A DNA stretch of 64,000 bases from Pseudoips prasinana (lineage: Eukaryota; Arthropoda; Insecta; Lepidoptera; Nolidae), in the NCBI GenBank assembly GCA_951640165.1, contig OX621241.1, positions 382,001 through 446,000 of the forward strand, written 5' to 3'. This document shows positions 1-9,675 of the stretch, piece by piece. Below the pieces are notes generated by a model that saw only the letters and a program-made list of their open reading frames with translations, was not told where the DNA came from and did not search any database. Both the position numbers and the translations under genes were made by a program. Each line of letters starts with the position of its first letter. Position 1 is the stretch's first letter.

Positions 1-990
1 GCATCTTTGCCATCGCAGTGGCAGTTTATTGATGCCCTTCTTAAAGAAATCAGCTGGACGGGAGGCAACAAATTCTTCAAAGGCATTTTGTACTGCCTCT
101 CGGGTATTGAATTTTTTTCCCGCCAAGAAGTTATCCAAATTCTGGAAAAAGTAGTAGTCTGTAGGCGCAAGGTCTGGTGAGTAGGGCGGATGACGGAGAG
201 CTTCCAACCCCAGTTCTTGCAACTTGGAGACCGTCTGCTGTGCAGTATGAGGTCGCGCGTTGTCGTGCAGGAGCAGCGGAGACGAGCGATTGACCAATGC
301 TGGTTGGAGATGCGCCAGCTTCTCCATCATTGTGCTCAGTTCTTCACAGTACACATCTGCAGTAATGCTCACCCCGTTTGGTAAGAAGTTGTGATGAATC
401 ACACCGGCGCTAGACCACCAAACAGTGACCATCACTTTTCTAGGGGTAAGTTTTCGTTTAGGGCATTGTTTAGGTGCTGAACCAGGATCCAACCAACTTG
501 CTGAGCGCTTGCGGTTATCAAACAGAATCCATTTTTCATCGCAGGTAACAATGCGGTTCAAAATTCCTTCATTTGTGTGTCTGTTGAGCAGTGCAAGGCA
601 CGTCTCGACGCGTACTTCGCGCTGGCGATCATTGAGTTCGTGGGGCACCCATTTGTCAAGCTTTTTTACCTTGCCAATTTGACGCAAATGGACCAATATT
701 GTTTTGACGCTAACGTCGAAAGCTGCTGCTAATTCAGCCGTAGATTGTGTATCATCAGCTTCCACAACCGCCTTTAATTCGTCATTGTCGACCAAAGTCT
801 TCGGACGACCGCGAGGTTCATTTTTCAGGTCGAAATTTCCAGAACGGAAGCGAGCAAACCAATAACAGGTGGTGCGTTGGTTTGTAGTGTTAGCTCCGTA
901 AACGTCGTTGATGTTGCGTGCCGCTTGTGCCGCGTTGCTGCCACGACGGTACTCATATTCCATAATTACTCGAATTTTTAACGTATCCAT
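1..990 (-). CDS. mariner transposase, C-terminus beyond window edge
   Basis: Cut-and-paste DNA transposase of the mariner family; it would act in the nucleus on the element's terminal inverted repeats. Reading the minus strand from ATG at 990 gives 330 codons with no stop before the window edge. Mariner transposases are usually about 345 residues, so roughly 15 should lie outside. The N-terminal third is the helix-turn-helix DNA-binding part and contains GRPKT (61-65). WVPHEL (114-119) is the mariner linker signature. The catalytic triad is D151 in TCDEKW, D243 in HDNARPH and D278 in LAPTDYY; the last two are 34 residues apart, which is the DD34D spacing. No frameshift or nonsense codon is visible, so this is a young or possibly active copy. 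The 5' terminal repeat is expected within about 200 bp above 990, but I could not fix it without the other end. Confidence 0.93.
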   Translation of the reverse strand, partial: MDTLKIRVIMEYEYRRGSNAAQAARNINDVYGANTTNQRTTCYWFARFRSGNFDLKNEPRGRPKTLVDNDELKAVVEADDTQSTAELAAAFDVSVKTILVHLRQIGKVKKLDKWVPHELNDRQREVRVETCLALLNRHTNEGILNRIVTCDEKWILFDNRKRSASWLDPGSAPKQCPKRKLTPRKVMVTVWWSSAGVIHHNFLPNGVSITADVYCEELSTMMEKLAHLQPALVNRSSPLLLHDNARPHTAQQTVSKLQELGLEALRHPPYSPDLAPTDYYFFQNLDNFLAGKKFNTREAVQNAFEEFVASRPADFFKKGINKLPLRWQRC

Positions 991-1060
991 GATGACGAAA
1001 AAGATTGAAATGCGATGAAAATGTAACACTAATCAATAAAGAAATGACTACTTTTGGAAA

Positions 1061-1679
1061 AAAGAATCCATGTTTTTAAAATAAAATTAATTTGAAATTA
1101 GAATTCTTAGCCAAACAAAAATTATTTTGATTTGAAATGGCCAGTACTGCGGAACGGCAATTTCATAGGTAAAGACCTAATATTAGTAAACCATGAAAAA
1201 CTTTATACCCATAAATTAATTGTTACGCAAGAAATTCTTAATTTAAATAATATAAATATTATTGCACAATATTATATGGTTCGTTCTTTACAAATATGTT
1301 AGTCTGATATTTAAATTAAGAGAAACGCAGTGAACTCTGACTTCCTAAGTAAAGTACTTAACCTAAAGTAACGTTAATTTTATTTTACCTTGAGTTTTGA
1401 AATACTGAAGTTAGTAACTTCACTATTTCAAATTTCTAGCTAACTATCTTGCCCAATTTTATTATTTTTCTTCAATAGTTCGAATATAACTTATTCAGTT
1501 ATTATTAAAAGTACTTAATACATTTAATTCTCTTCAAAAATACGCTTCTAACGATGTATAACATGCATATATTTGAGAAAAAATAAGAAAGCATTAGGCA
1601 TAAACAGTTACGTTTTTCTTTGATTAGCTCTCCTGTAAAAAAGAGTCTCTTTGACTTGTGTTAGTTTTGAATAGAAGCA
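1061..1679. other. AT-rich spacer, nothing recognised
   Basis: No ORF, tRNA-like box or recognised repeat seen. The mariner 5' end probably lies at the left of this stretch or just before it. Confidence 0.5.
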
Positions 1680-1687
1680 CATGACGA

Positions 1688-1746
1688 CATGTTCGAACCC
1701 ACGACCTTTAGTTTTAGCGGTCTGAATCACTAGACTAGGCTGGTCA
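1688..1746 (-). repeat. tRNA-derived SINE head, decayed
   Basis: On the minus strand a 'tagtctagtgatt' A-box-like stretch is followed about 30 bp later by 'gggttcgaac', a pol III B box. This is a SINE head remnant without a recognisable body. It resembles the head at 17486. Confidence 0.55.
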
Positions 1747-1852
1747 AAATAACAAAAGAGATTATTTCTGTATAGACCAAATAAACTTTTTATCAAATCA
1801 GAAATCAAGTAAATTCTTGTGTAGCTGTTGTTTTCTGTTGCGTTTATCGATT

Positions 1853-2260
1853 TTAATCCTCTAAGATATCTAGAATGATTAATCTGCTGGTCGCCTCAAA
1901 TGCCCGACTCCCAACACAAGCGTATGCTCCCTTATCTGCGGACGTGACGTTAGATATTGCTAATGTGGATATATGTGCTTTAATGGCATTGCCATTTTCG
2001 TCCTTGCGAGGTAACACCTCTTGAGTCATCGTCTGCTGAATGCGGCCAGCACTATTAAGCACGCATCCTTGGAACTGCCACTCGATGTGGACATCCTGCG
2101 GTTGAATGCCACAGATGAGCATAGCGGTTTCGCCCACCTTCACCCTCAAGTGGTTACTATATTTGACGACATCCAATGGCACCTTCGCTAAAACTGTATA
2201 ACATAGCGTCATGAATAGAAAATACAGCACAACGTGTGCAGGAGACTTCATCATCTTCAT
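1853..2260 (-). CDS. secreted single immunoglobulin-domain protein
   Basis: 135-codon ORF and the only non-transposon coding candidate in the window. Residues 1-25 form a hydrophobic signal peptide with a plausible cleavage after YTVLA. The rest is one I-set/V-like Ig fold: C50 in MLICG, W61 in IEWQF, and the DxGxYxC signature D109-K-G-A-Y-A-C115. C50 and C115 would form the core disulfide. C66 is an extra cysteine. N104 in NVT is a potential glycosylation site. There is no transmembrane segment, so the product would be secreted. It ends 20 residues after the last Ig cysteine, so it is either a complete one-domain protein or a gene whose further exons I cannot see. A TATA/initiator-like pair lies upstream at 2297-2334. 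I do not recognise an orthologue. Ig-domain modulators such as insulin-binding or hemolin-like proteins are possible relatives, but nothing specific supports them. Confidence 0.6.
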   Translation of the reverse strand: MKMMKSPAHVVLYFLFMTLCYTVLAKVPLDVVKYSNHLRVKVGETAMLICGIQPQDVHIEWQFQGCVLNSAGRIQQTMTQEVLPRKDENGNAIKAHISTLAISNVTSADKGAYACVGSRAFEATSRLIILDILED

Positions 2261-2296
2261 GTACCGATAGCACGCGCACTTCTCAATATCGAGAGC

Positions 2297-2334
2297 AGAA
2301 CTGGGGTGGTGTCATGGACTTGCTTGTATTTATC
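2297..2334 (-). promoter_or_regulatory. candidate core promoter of the Ig-domain ORF
   Basis: On the minus strand 'gataaatac' (2334-2326) lies about 31 bp upstream of an initiator-like 'ccagttctg' with its A at 2302. That is normal insect TATA-to-start spacing and would give a 5' UTR of about 41 bases. Neither element is a perfect consensus, and short AT-rich matches are common here. Confidence 0.3.
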
Positions 2335-2509
2335 CCTTTATGTAAATATGTTTGTCATCATCACAAGGTTATCTATATTGGTCACTGTGACTGCGTGCTA
2401 CATCACCTTTGTACCCGTGCTACAGTGGAGGTCTTCACGTGTTGAGAAAACCAGCAAACTCATCCAAGTGCATTTGGTGTTAAGGTCTTATGATAAGCCT
2501 CAGTAGATA

Positions 2510-3094
2510 CTGCTGCCCTATAGGTAATTGACTCATAATACACTAGTGTCAACAAAACAACAATCCTCCTGATTCTCGAATGGAACCGCCTTCCCTAAGT
2601 TGATTAAATACTTATTGGCACAAATTTTAATATTTAATGAAAAATGCATTTAATATTTAAATAAAATCATACTCAAGGCAAACTTATTTATTTACACTCA
2701 TGTTGACGAGGTATCTGGTGATACTAGAGCTTATTTAGAGCATTAGGTCTCCGTTTTACCCTTTAGATACGCAGTCCTAAGAGTCACATAATATAAAAAT
2801 AACCATCAGTCAGATAAAGCATACACACCACTTGACATCTAATATTAAAGTCCCTGAGCCCGATAGTGAGTTACTATTTTTTATTATAATAAGATATTTA
2901 TCTTTTTCCTCAGGGCGTATGGGACAACGTGCCAAAAACTAGTTCTAGTGTGAATCAGCATTTCTTGCGATAAAATACTTTGTTTCTTTATATTAATTTA
3001 ATAAATTAAATTATGCTGACACAGAGGCCTTTTTCAATGTTGTTTCATGATTAACAACATACACAAAGCACAGCAATACATACACACGAGTTTT
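2510..3094. other. AT-rich spacer
   Basis: No supported feature. Confidence 0.45.
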
Positions 3095-3102
3095 GCGCAT
3101 AG

Positions 3103-3212
3103 TGCACACACACACAAACACACACATACAGAAACACATACAATCACACACTCGTACAAACACATACTCACACAAACACACACTCACTCACACACACTCA
3201 CACACACATACA
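3103..3212 (+). repeat. imperfect (CA)n microsatellite
   Basis: About 110 bp of CA/CACA repeats interrupted by T, G and AA. The His/Thr-rich reading frame across it is low complexity, not a gene. Confidence 0.9.
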
Positions 3213-3213
3213 T

Positions 3214-3727
3214 TGTGGTAAATTGTCAACTTATTTAATCAGTTAAATATTTAGTACTTAACTATATTATTCTTTCGTTTAATTCTTTCACATTAACTAA
3301 TGTACTTATTTATGATATTGTGTAATCATGTCTAATAAATGATTAACATTGTAAAATGCAGGGTGGAAGACGCTGGCGGCTGTAACACAGTTTACACTAG
3401 TACAGCCGTCAACGACAACCTCTTATTAAGTATGTAAAACTTCATTTCTTAGATTCATGTTTATATATACATAAGAGAAACTGTAAACCTTAACTGAATT
3501 TAATAAATTATTATTATTATTATTATATATATTCCTCATCAATTCGTCTTGTTTTAAAAAAAAACATTTGTACTATTAACGAATTTCACAATTCCACAGG
3601 TTAACTAATAAGTAATACGGAACAGGCTAGATAGTTGGACAGAGAAGTAAGAAAACTGATGGATGCAGTTTTACCATTTTTTTTTATAAACAAAATCATT
3701 TTTATTTCTCTCAAAAAGTAAATTATT
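3214..3727. other. spacer with (ATT)n tail
   Basis: Mostly unrecognised. An 'attattattattattatt' run near 3510-3530 ends a degraded repeat that begins near 3358, probably an old retroposon tail. Confidence 0.35.
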
Positions 3728-3960
3728 GAAGTTATACTTCTTTTGGCGAGATGGAGAAAAATGATGAGAGTGAATTTTTACGATGCGCGCGCACACCGAC
3801 ACCAAAAAATTTAACAGTATGAAGTTAGTTCTAGGTGGTATGGTGGTAAAATGTATGAGAGTGAATTTTTACGATGCGCGCGCATCGTAAAAATTCACTC
3901 TCATACATTTTCATACCACCTAGAACTAACTTCTAACGCGTGTACATAAGTACACACAAG
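3728..3960 (-). mobile_element. non-autonomous element with GAAGTTATACTTC ends, contains 64-bp palindrome
   Basis: Copy of a family also at 5449-5638 and 42781-43030. One end is 'gaagttatacttctt', which is itself nearly palindromic; the other reads 'acttgtgtgtac' on the minus strand next to a homopolymer A run. This copy carries an expanded fold-back: 3848-3911 is a perfect 64-bp palindrome centred on 'gatgcgcgcgcatc'. Apart from 5 extra bases ('gtggt') on the left, it extends to about 3822-3930. No coding capacity. Confidence 0.7.
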
Positions 3961-4197
3961 TTTTTTTTTTTAAATGATCATATATAGTTTAGAGGTACAT
4001 TAACCTTTTGAGAACTGGAGTCCGTACTAGGTACGGAGCCTGTGTGACGGATCTCCAGGCTCTCTTACTCCTTATAATAATTTAAAATTAAAACTCCTAA
4101 CAAGACAATATTACATTTGCAAATAAATGTGTTTTTTTTATTCAAACTAAATTCCTAAAAAGCAAATTACCACATTTAGTGCAAGAAACATTTTAAT

Positions 4198-4651
4198 GAC
4201 TGCACGTGTGGCGCAGGGGTTAAGATAGTCGCCTTGCCACTTTGTTTCCCGGGTTCGATTCCCGCGCAGGACATTTATTTGTGTGAACCATACATAGTTG
4301 TCCTGAGTCTGGATGTACATTATTTCCGTCAGTTATAAATAAATAAAATAAAATAAATAAATAGGTTTTTATTCACGTATACTTTAAAAAAAGCGCTTGT
4401 AAATAGTCAGAACATGTTTGTAGTAATATAGTTGTATACATTATTATTTCTAGTAATATTTAGGTACACATTGAATGAAAACATTTATAAAATTTATTTT
4501 ATTATAGCAATGATATTTAGCTAGCTCGTATCAAGTTACTGTCAAGAGATATCTAGTTTAAGTCTAATATTTTTACTACATATCTACATATGTTTGTAAA
4601 GTTCCTCGCGACACATTATTTCATTTCCCTAGTACGGGCATTGTCTTAAAA
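4198..4651 (+). mobile_element. SINE family A, split by an insertion
   Basis: tRNA-derived SINE. 'tggcgcaggggtt' is the A-box region, 'gggttcgattccc' (4251-4263) the B box, and the body includes 'cctgagtctggatgtac'. The body stops at about 4335 and resumes at 4588 with 'tatgtttgtaaag...gtacgggcattgtctta', the normal 3' part seen in the copies at 16098 and 57180. The intervening 252 bp are a separate repeat. Confidence 0.8.
4336..4587 (-). repeat. LINE-3'-end-like repeat inserted in SINE A
   Basis: Starts with an A/T-rich '(aaat)n' run followed by 'tttttattcacgta', and is nearly identical to 43381-43640. A short third piece is at 16400-16480. The A/T-rich end suggests a minus-oriented retroposon 3' end. 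Parent family not recognised. Confidence 0.6.
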
Positions 4652-4674
4652 AAATCATAATAATGTCTCAAATG

Positions 4675-4832
4675 GGACTAGATATCTGCGCGGGACAAAT
4701 AGCGCACAAGCGGGAGCGCCACCACTGGTACACTTTCTCTAGATCCGTCGGGACAGCTAGCTGGACGCGGCCGGAATCAGTTCAGGTACAGGACTGATTA
4801 AAGTAACGCCGCCAGCTTCCTGACTATGGGCT
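4675..4832 (-). repeat. SINE family D fragment
   Basis: Minus-oriented body fragment without the tRNA head, recognised by 'gcggccggaatcagttcagg' and flanks, which correspond to the 'gacatgactagaaacagg' block of the copy at 37878. Confidence 0.45.
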
Positions 4833-4836
4833 AATA

Positions 4837-5142
4837 CTAGGGTTGCCAACTATACTGTTATTAACAGTATTATACTGTTTTTCAATAAATTATACTTTTT
4901 ACTGTTGAACAAAAATAAAGTAAACAAAATACTGTTTATATTTATTTAGTCAGAGGACGTTCATTGCTGAGTGCAGCGTAGCCACAAAGATTGTAAATTA
5001 GTAAGTTGTGCGAGAAGCTCTAAAAAAATTGTAATTAAAACAATAAATAAATAAAATACATTTTTTTTCTAAAATACTGTTTAATATTCTTCATAGACCT
5101 GCATATACTTTACTTATAGTAGAAAAAAGTTGGCAACCCTAG
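4837..5142. mobile_element. 306-bp MITE with perfect 14-bp terminal inverted repeats
   Basis: Begins 'ctagggttgccaac' (4837) and ends 'gttggcaaccctag' (5142), a perfect 14-bp inverted pair. The outermost CTAG could instead be a 4-bp target duplication. Interior is AT-rich with repeated 'atactgtt' motifs. No ORF. Another terminus-like piece, 'atggcaaccctaa', is near 54343. Confidence 0.7.
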
Positions 5143-5250
5143 CTGCTACTGACAATTTTAATAAATCTAGAGTATCAGATCTTTTTATAGAAGTTCCACT
5201 ATTTCAACATTTTTAACCACTGACTAAATAGAGTTTTGTACCAAAGCTAA

Positions 5251-5303
5251 GGTAAGTAAAAAATAACTCCTTGTGACGTACTCGGAGTTCTTTTTTACCT
5301 ACC
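5251..5303. repeat. 20-bp-arm hairpin
   Basis: Arms 5251-5270 and 5284-5303 pair with 2 mismatches around a 13-base loop. Not part of a recognised repeat. Confidence 0.55.
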
Positions 5304-5448
5304 GTCTGACACTGCGGCATTTGTCAGCTTTTAGTTATGGTAGTACTTAAATACTAATACAATTTTAAACTTTAATAGTTTTGGATATTGTTTACTGAAT
5401 CACAATGCTAATGGAAGCAATTTAAATATGATCAGTCTATAAAAAAAA

Positions 5449-5638
5449 ACTTGTGTGTACTTATGTACACGCGTTAGAAGTTATACTTCTTAATATACAA
5501 CTTGAACATAGTTATCAATTTTCATACCACCTAGAACTAACTTCATGCTGTTAAATTTTTTGGTGTCGGTGTGCGCGCGCATCGTAAAAATTCACTCTCA
5601 TAATTTTTCTCCATCGCGCCAAAAGAAGTATAACTTCA
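5449..5638 (+). mobile_element. non-autonomous element, GAAGTTATACTTC family
   Basis: Starts after an A run at 'acttgtgtgtacttatgtac', carries 'gaagttatacttctt', and ends with 'aagaagtataacttc', its inverse complement. About 190 bp with no ORF. It is the least rearranged of the three copies. Confidence 0.7.
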
Positions 5639-5967
5639 AAAAGGCTGAAATGCAGGCTCATAAACCTTCCACTTCCCCCTACGCTTTCATATAGTGTTTT
5701 ACAATAGATTTGTATTTTCTGCTATGCCGAGTTTTCTTCAACTAATGGCTATAGCAATATATACCTATTGTTATTAAAAGCTCACCAAAAAGTTAATGTC
5801 ATCCTAAAATATTGAAATAATTATTGAACGTATCATAGATTTTTTAGTTTAACAACCAAACAATCTTAAGTAGCATGTCTAATTGCAGAGGTATAAAAAT
5901 AACTTTGCATTTCACCGGCTTTTTTGAGTCATGTGGATTGACTGCGCCAGTTAATGTTCTGTATAAA

Positions 5968-6101
5968 TCGTGGGATATTATTTACCCACGGCCATCTGAT
6001 CCCAAACTAAGCAGAGCTTGTACTATGGAAACCAGATAACTGATATACTACATACATATATACAACTTTTCTTTTGTAAATACATACTTATATAGATAAC
6101 T
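5968..6101 (-). repeat. SINE family B, 5'-truncated
   Basis: Carries the 3' body 'cggccatctgatcccaaac' and the (A/T)-rich middle of the full copies at 44110 and 50020. It lacks the tRNA head and abuts the repeat at 6102. Confidence 0.75.
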
Positions 6102-6625
6102 AGCTGACCCGACAGACGTTATCCTGTCTTAACGACGACTATTAAATTCGAATTGGTATAATTAAGAGAAAAAAAGTGTATTTATTATTCTAATGCTTTA
6201 TTATATACAATATTCTTATTTCTTCTTACATCCTTTTTGTGGGAATAATAATTAATTATTTTACAACTATCAATTAAATAAGCCAATCGAAGCATTTGTT
6301 TTAAACGATATTCAATTTTTTACATCCTCTTTGATGATATTTGAGCACGCATTCTGTCAATTTTATATCAAATGTCATAATGTTACATTAAAAAAGTTTA
6401 TATTGTCCAAAGCGCTAAGGCTAGATTGGAAATAATATTACATGGTTGTTAAGAGTTCTTAAATTTTCTAATTTTCCGAGCCATTTTCTATTTTTTTTCG
6501 TTTATAAGAACCTTCTCCTGACAATAACAAATACAACAAAAAAAGCGAAATCGGTCCACCCGTTCATGCGTGATGGCGTGACCAAGGGAAATAGGGATTC
6601 ATTTTTTATATATATAGATTACACC
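6102..6625 (+). repeat. dispersed repeat, 'tagctgacccgacagacgtt' type
   Basis: Begins 'ctagctgacccgacagacg' and ends 'tatatatatagat' after 'aatcggtccacccgttcat'. This start and end are those of an abundant insect interspersed repeat whose class I am not certain of. A possibly related copy is at 14808-15033. Confidence 0.55.
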
Positions 6626-7109
6626 CAAATTCAATGTTCATTGCTATTCATTATTTCAACTTCGCATGGTAACATATGTACGAAGTTCCTGAAGATTTAC
6701 CATGACATTGCTGTAGGTTACATTATCAATCTGACTGCAATCTTGATCTATTGCTGTCTGTTAACAACAAACTAGTTACATCATCCCTAAAACGCTTCAC
6801 CTCTACGTACAAATTGTGCGAACAACTAGAGACACTCGATCTTCGTTTGTTCTGAGTTGTGATTGCAACTCGTTATTCTAGTTGTTCTCATACAATAATT
6901 AAACGCCACCTGTAGCCGCGTCGAGCCGCCGCGAGTGGTTTGTGATCGAGATTGCAAACTGTAGCAGCACACCGGTTTGTGGCATTTATTGACAGTGAAA
7001 CTTATACTAAGAAACGTCAGCACTTTCAGTATTGGTGCTAGGTTAAAGTTAATTAAAGAGCTAAACTGCCCACGAATATTTTAACTGCCCGGGGTGCGAA
7101 ATGTTGGAG
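6626..7109. other. unassigned spacer
   Basis: No coding or repeat signal that I can support. A short GC-rich patch ('cgtcgagccgccgcgagtgg') lies near 6917. Confidence 0.4.
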
Positions 7110-7215
7110 GTGGTAAGCTCGCGCGTCAGCGCCCTCGCGTTTCGGGTGCGGTTCCCGCGTAGGACAACTATTTGTATGACCTATTTATAGTTATATATGA
7201 ACATTGTTACAGGTA
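7110..7215 (+). repeat. SINE family A, diverged
   Basis: Degraded head with 'gggtgcggttcccgcg' in the B-box position and 'aggacaactatttgtatgac' after it, matching family A order. Confidence 0.5.
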
Positions 7216-7224
7216 TTTATACAT

Positions 7225-7455
7225 TCGATCCGATGAAATGCCCGCTCCGGACCTAAACCGGAAGCGAGGCCCGCGTGGCGCATTAACGTAGAGCGACAGT
7301 TGCACAAAAATCCCTAAAAATCATGATCTCTTGCCCTCTCCCCGTCAGTATCCGCCCAGAGCCGAGGTTCGAACCCCACAGGGGGTGCCCTCCGGCGCGG
7401 GTACTTAGTTTGTAGTTTATTTTGCTAGGCGGTTAGAGCCCTCGCTCACCACTAC
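7225..7455. repeat. dispersed repeat of unknown class
   Basis: Contains 'ttaacgtagagcgacagttg', repeated at 63963 at the right edge of the window, and 'aggcggttagagccctcgct', which recurs inverted at 43890-43980. No ORF. Confidence 0.45.
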
Positions 7456-7459
7456 CGTC

Positions 7460-8269
7460 CTTGATTCTGGGTATGCGTAGTGTTGATGCGTTTCATCATG
7501 TATGTCAATTCCTCCGCTATATTGAAACAAATATTACTTTTACAGGCATTGTCTTTAAAAATGCAGTTTACTGCTGGTGGACAATAATTAATAATATTTA
7601 TTTCTGAATTGAAAAAGGGGTCGATTTATAACTCTGTAAAGGCAGAACAACCTCAGTGCGCGAGCACTCGGTTGTTATTTTATTATAATATTAAATTAAA
7701 ATATCAACAAAGGAGTTAACAAGTAACTCGTGGTATATTTAAGATTCATTCACCTGTTCTATCTCCAGTCGTATTGGAGCGAGTGCGCAATATCGGGCTA
7801 TGAGAGTGTGGCTACAGAAAGTGCACTACTGTATGTACCACGCTGAAGGCTAGTCTCCAGTGAGAATGGCTGCCATGGCTGAATACCTCCGGAGGAAATT
7901 ACGATGCTATTAAAACTATAAACTCAGCAAGCAGATTCAATATTATAAATGCAAATGGTCCGGAGATAACAAGTGGTCACCGGCCGGCGGCGAGCGCGAC
8001 CGGTTCGACTCCAGCGCCGCACACCGAGAGCACCGTTACCTGACAACATACATACAATACTTAATTGGGAGAAAATAAAACCCATTAGCCACCTCAGCAA
8101 CGTGCTTCACATGTAAAAGAAACAATCGATGGCCATCCGCTAGAAGTAAATTAAATTTACCTAATCTATATGTATAGAAAATTTATATTACAACTTTAGT
8201 TAGTAGAAGAAAATTTATGTTACAAAGTTAGATACATCTATATATTACAACGTTAAATGTATAATGTCT
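7460..8269. other. unassigned spacer with SINE-like remnant
   Basis: A B-box-like 'ccggttcgactcc' at about 7998 within GC-rich sequence suggests an old tRNA-derived repeat. Nothing else supported. Confidence 0.3.
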
Positions 8270-8355
8270 TCCAGGTTGACTTTCTGCAATGGTAGCCAGT
8301 TTCAATGGAGATTAGCCATCTGTGAGGGATATAATATAGTGCACAAACACACTGG
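8270..8355 (-). repeat. SINE family D fragment
   Basis: 'gtagccagtttcaatggaga' and 'agtgcacaaacacac' match the 3' half of family D in minus orientation (compare 37890-37980). Confidence 0.45.
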
Positions 8356-8359
8356 CTAA

Positions 8360-8408
8360 GATGCTATAGGGTGGTGTAGCCGTGTCGGCTACACCACCTC
8401 ATAGCATC
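8360..8408. repeat. 22-bp-arm hairpin
   Basis: Arms 8360-8381 and 8387-8408 pair with only an AG/GA swap mismatched, around a 5-base loop 'gtgtc'. It directly follows a family D fragment. Confidence 0.7.
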
Positions 8409-8461
8409 ATACGGATATATTTGCAAGAGAAAAGTAGTATATGTAATAAATCAGTTATCTG

Positions 8462-8530
8462 GTTTAAATAGTACAGGCTCTTCTTAGTTTGGGATCAGAT
8501 GGCCGAGTGTGAATAATATCCCACGATATT
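8462..8530 (+). repeat. SINE family B 3' fragment
   Basis: 'gtttgggatcagatggccg' and 'gtgtgaataatatccc' are the 3' end of family B in plus orientation. Confidence 0.65.
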
Positions 8531-8825
8531 ATATTATTGAAGATTTAGTTCTTTTCTTTTTGGTATTTGTTTTATTGCAAATAAATTATCCAATTGAATC
8601 GCCAAACTTTTATGTTCCATTGTTATTATTAAACCTAACGTGAGGAGCTAACATAGAAAAATCCTGTAACGGGCAATAACTCACGTAATTAATTTTATGT
8701 TGGATTAGGCGACAAGTATTTCACTTTTGTGTTTCATTTCAAATTGAATAACACTGCCACACTTCTGAGTACATTCCCCATGGATGGCGGTGCGCCTTAC
8801 TACTTCTACGGCCAGTTTCCCCAGG

Positions 8826-8935
8826 CCGCGCTTCTACATATTATTTATTTATTTAAAAAGTTTTGCACACGGGTGTACAAAGGCGGACTTAATGCCGGAG
8901 GCATTCTCTACCAGCCTACCTTAGGGTGATGCAGA
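8826..8935 (-). repeat. LINE 3' end (A-tail reversed)
   Basis: A '(ttta)n' start followed by 'ggtgtacaaaggcggac' and 'ggcattctctaccagcctac' is a common lepidopteran LINE 3' end. A plus-oriented copy is at 42680-42780. I think it is CR1/Zenon-like, but no ORF remains to prove it. Confidence 0.45.
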
Positions 8936-9364
8936 GAAAAATAGGTAGGTGCACTTAACGCGTCGTGTGTGGAGGTGATGAATCTTATATTTAAAAATAC
9001 AATGAAAGTATGTACTTACGAAAACTATAAACATTAAAACTAGCATTGAATAAGATATATATATTAAATAATAAACATAAATACAAAAAAATACATATTA
9101 AATATATAACCTACAGAAAAAATAATGATAGAAAAGAGCTATTGGGCTGATTCTGCCATATTTTTTCATAATATGTTCACGGATTTTCTTCTTAAAAGAA
9201 AAGCGACTCTTTGATGTTATGTGTTATTAATTTATTTTAGTAATTCCTTAGCTATATTTTTTCAGTTAAGTAGACCTTTTTAATACATAGCTTACCCTAT
9301 AATACAAAACAATCAAACGGCCAAGACGAAAAAGAAAATCTCAAAAATGGGGAAAACAGAATTT
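8936..9364. other. AT-rich spacer
   Basis: No supported feature. Confidence 0.4.
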
Positions 9365-9470
9365 CTTCGTCCGGCGGGTCTGGAATCAGAACAGTCTTCC
9401 AATCATGGGGTAGGCGATCTGGATTAAACCACGAACGATTCACACTGGTACCCTTTCAGTTAGACTTCAT
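9365..9470 (-). repeat. tRNA-like SINE remnant
   Basis: 'cgtccggcgggtctggaatc' parallels 'cgtccggtgggtcttgaacc' at 34431, where the inverse complement gives a B-box-like 'ggttcaagacc'. Two diverged copies of one small family. Confidence 0.4.
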
Positions 9471-9599
9471 CATCAGTCATCAGTCGGCCACGTGTCTAGA
9501 AAACAAAGTCAATGGAAAACACCTACATCGCCCGAAAGGGTGTTAGCTAGGGCATCCTAAATTTGATCTGCCAGTGTGTAACGAGTATAAAACTATATT

Positions 9600-9675
9600 T
9601 ACCTAGGACAGGCTAGTGACACGACCGGAAACAGGTCAGGTACAGGACCGACGGCTTTCGTGCTATCGGAGGCAG
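9600..9675 (-). repeat. SINE family D fragment
   Basis: 'cgaccggaaacaggtcaggt' and 'ggctttcgtgct' match the middle of family D. Confidence 0.4.

Noticed and set aside
3047..3238. 63-codon His/Thr-rich ORF
   Set aside because: It is a translation of the (CA)n microsatellite.
6446..6775. 109-codon ORF
   Set aside because: Starts inside a dispersed repeat ending at 6625 and shows no protein-like pattern.
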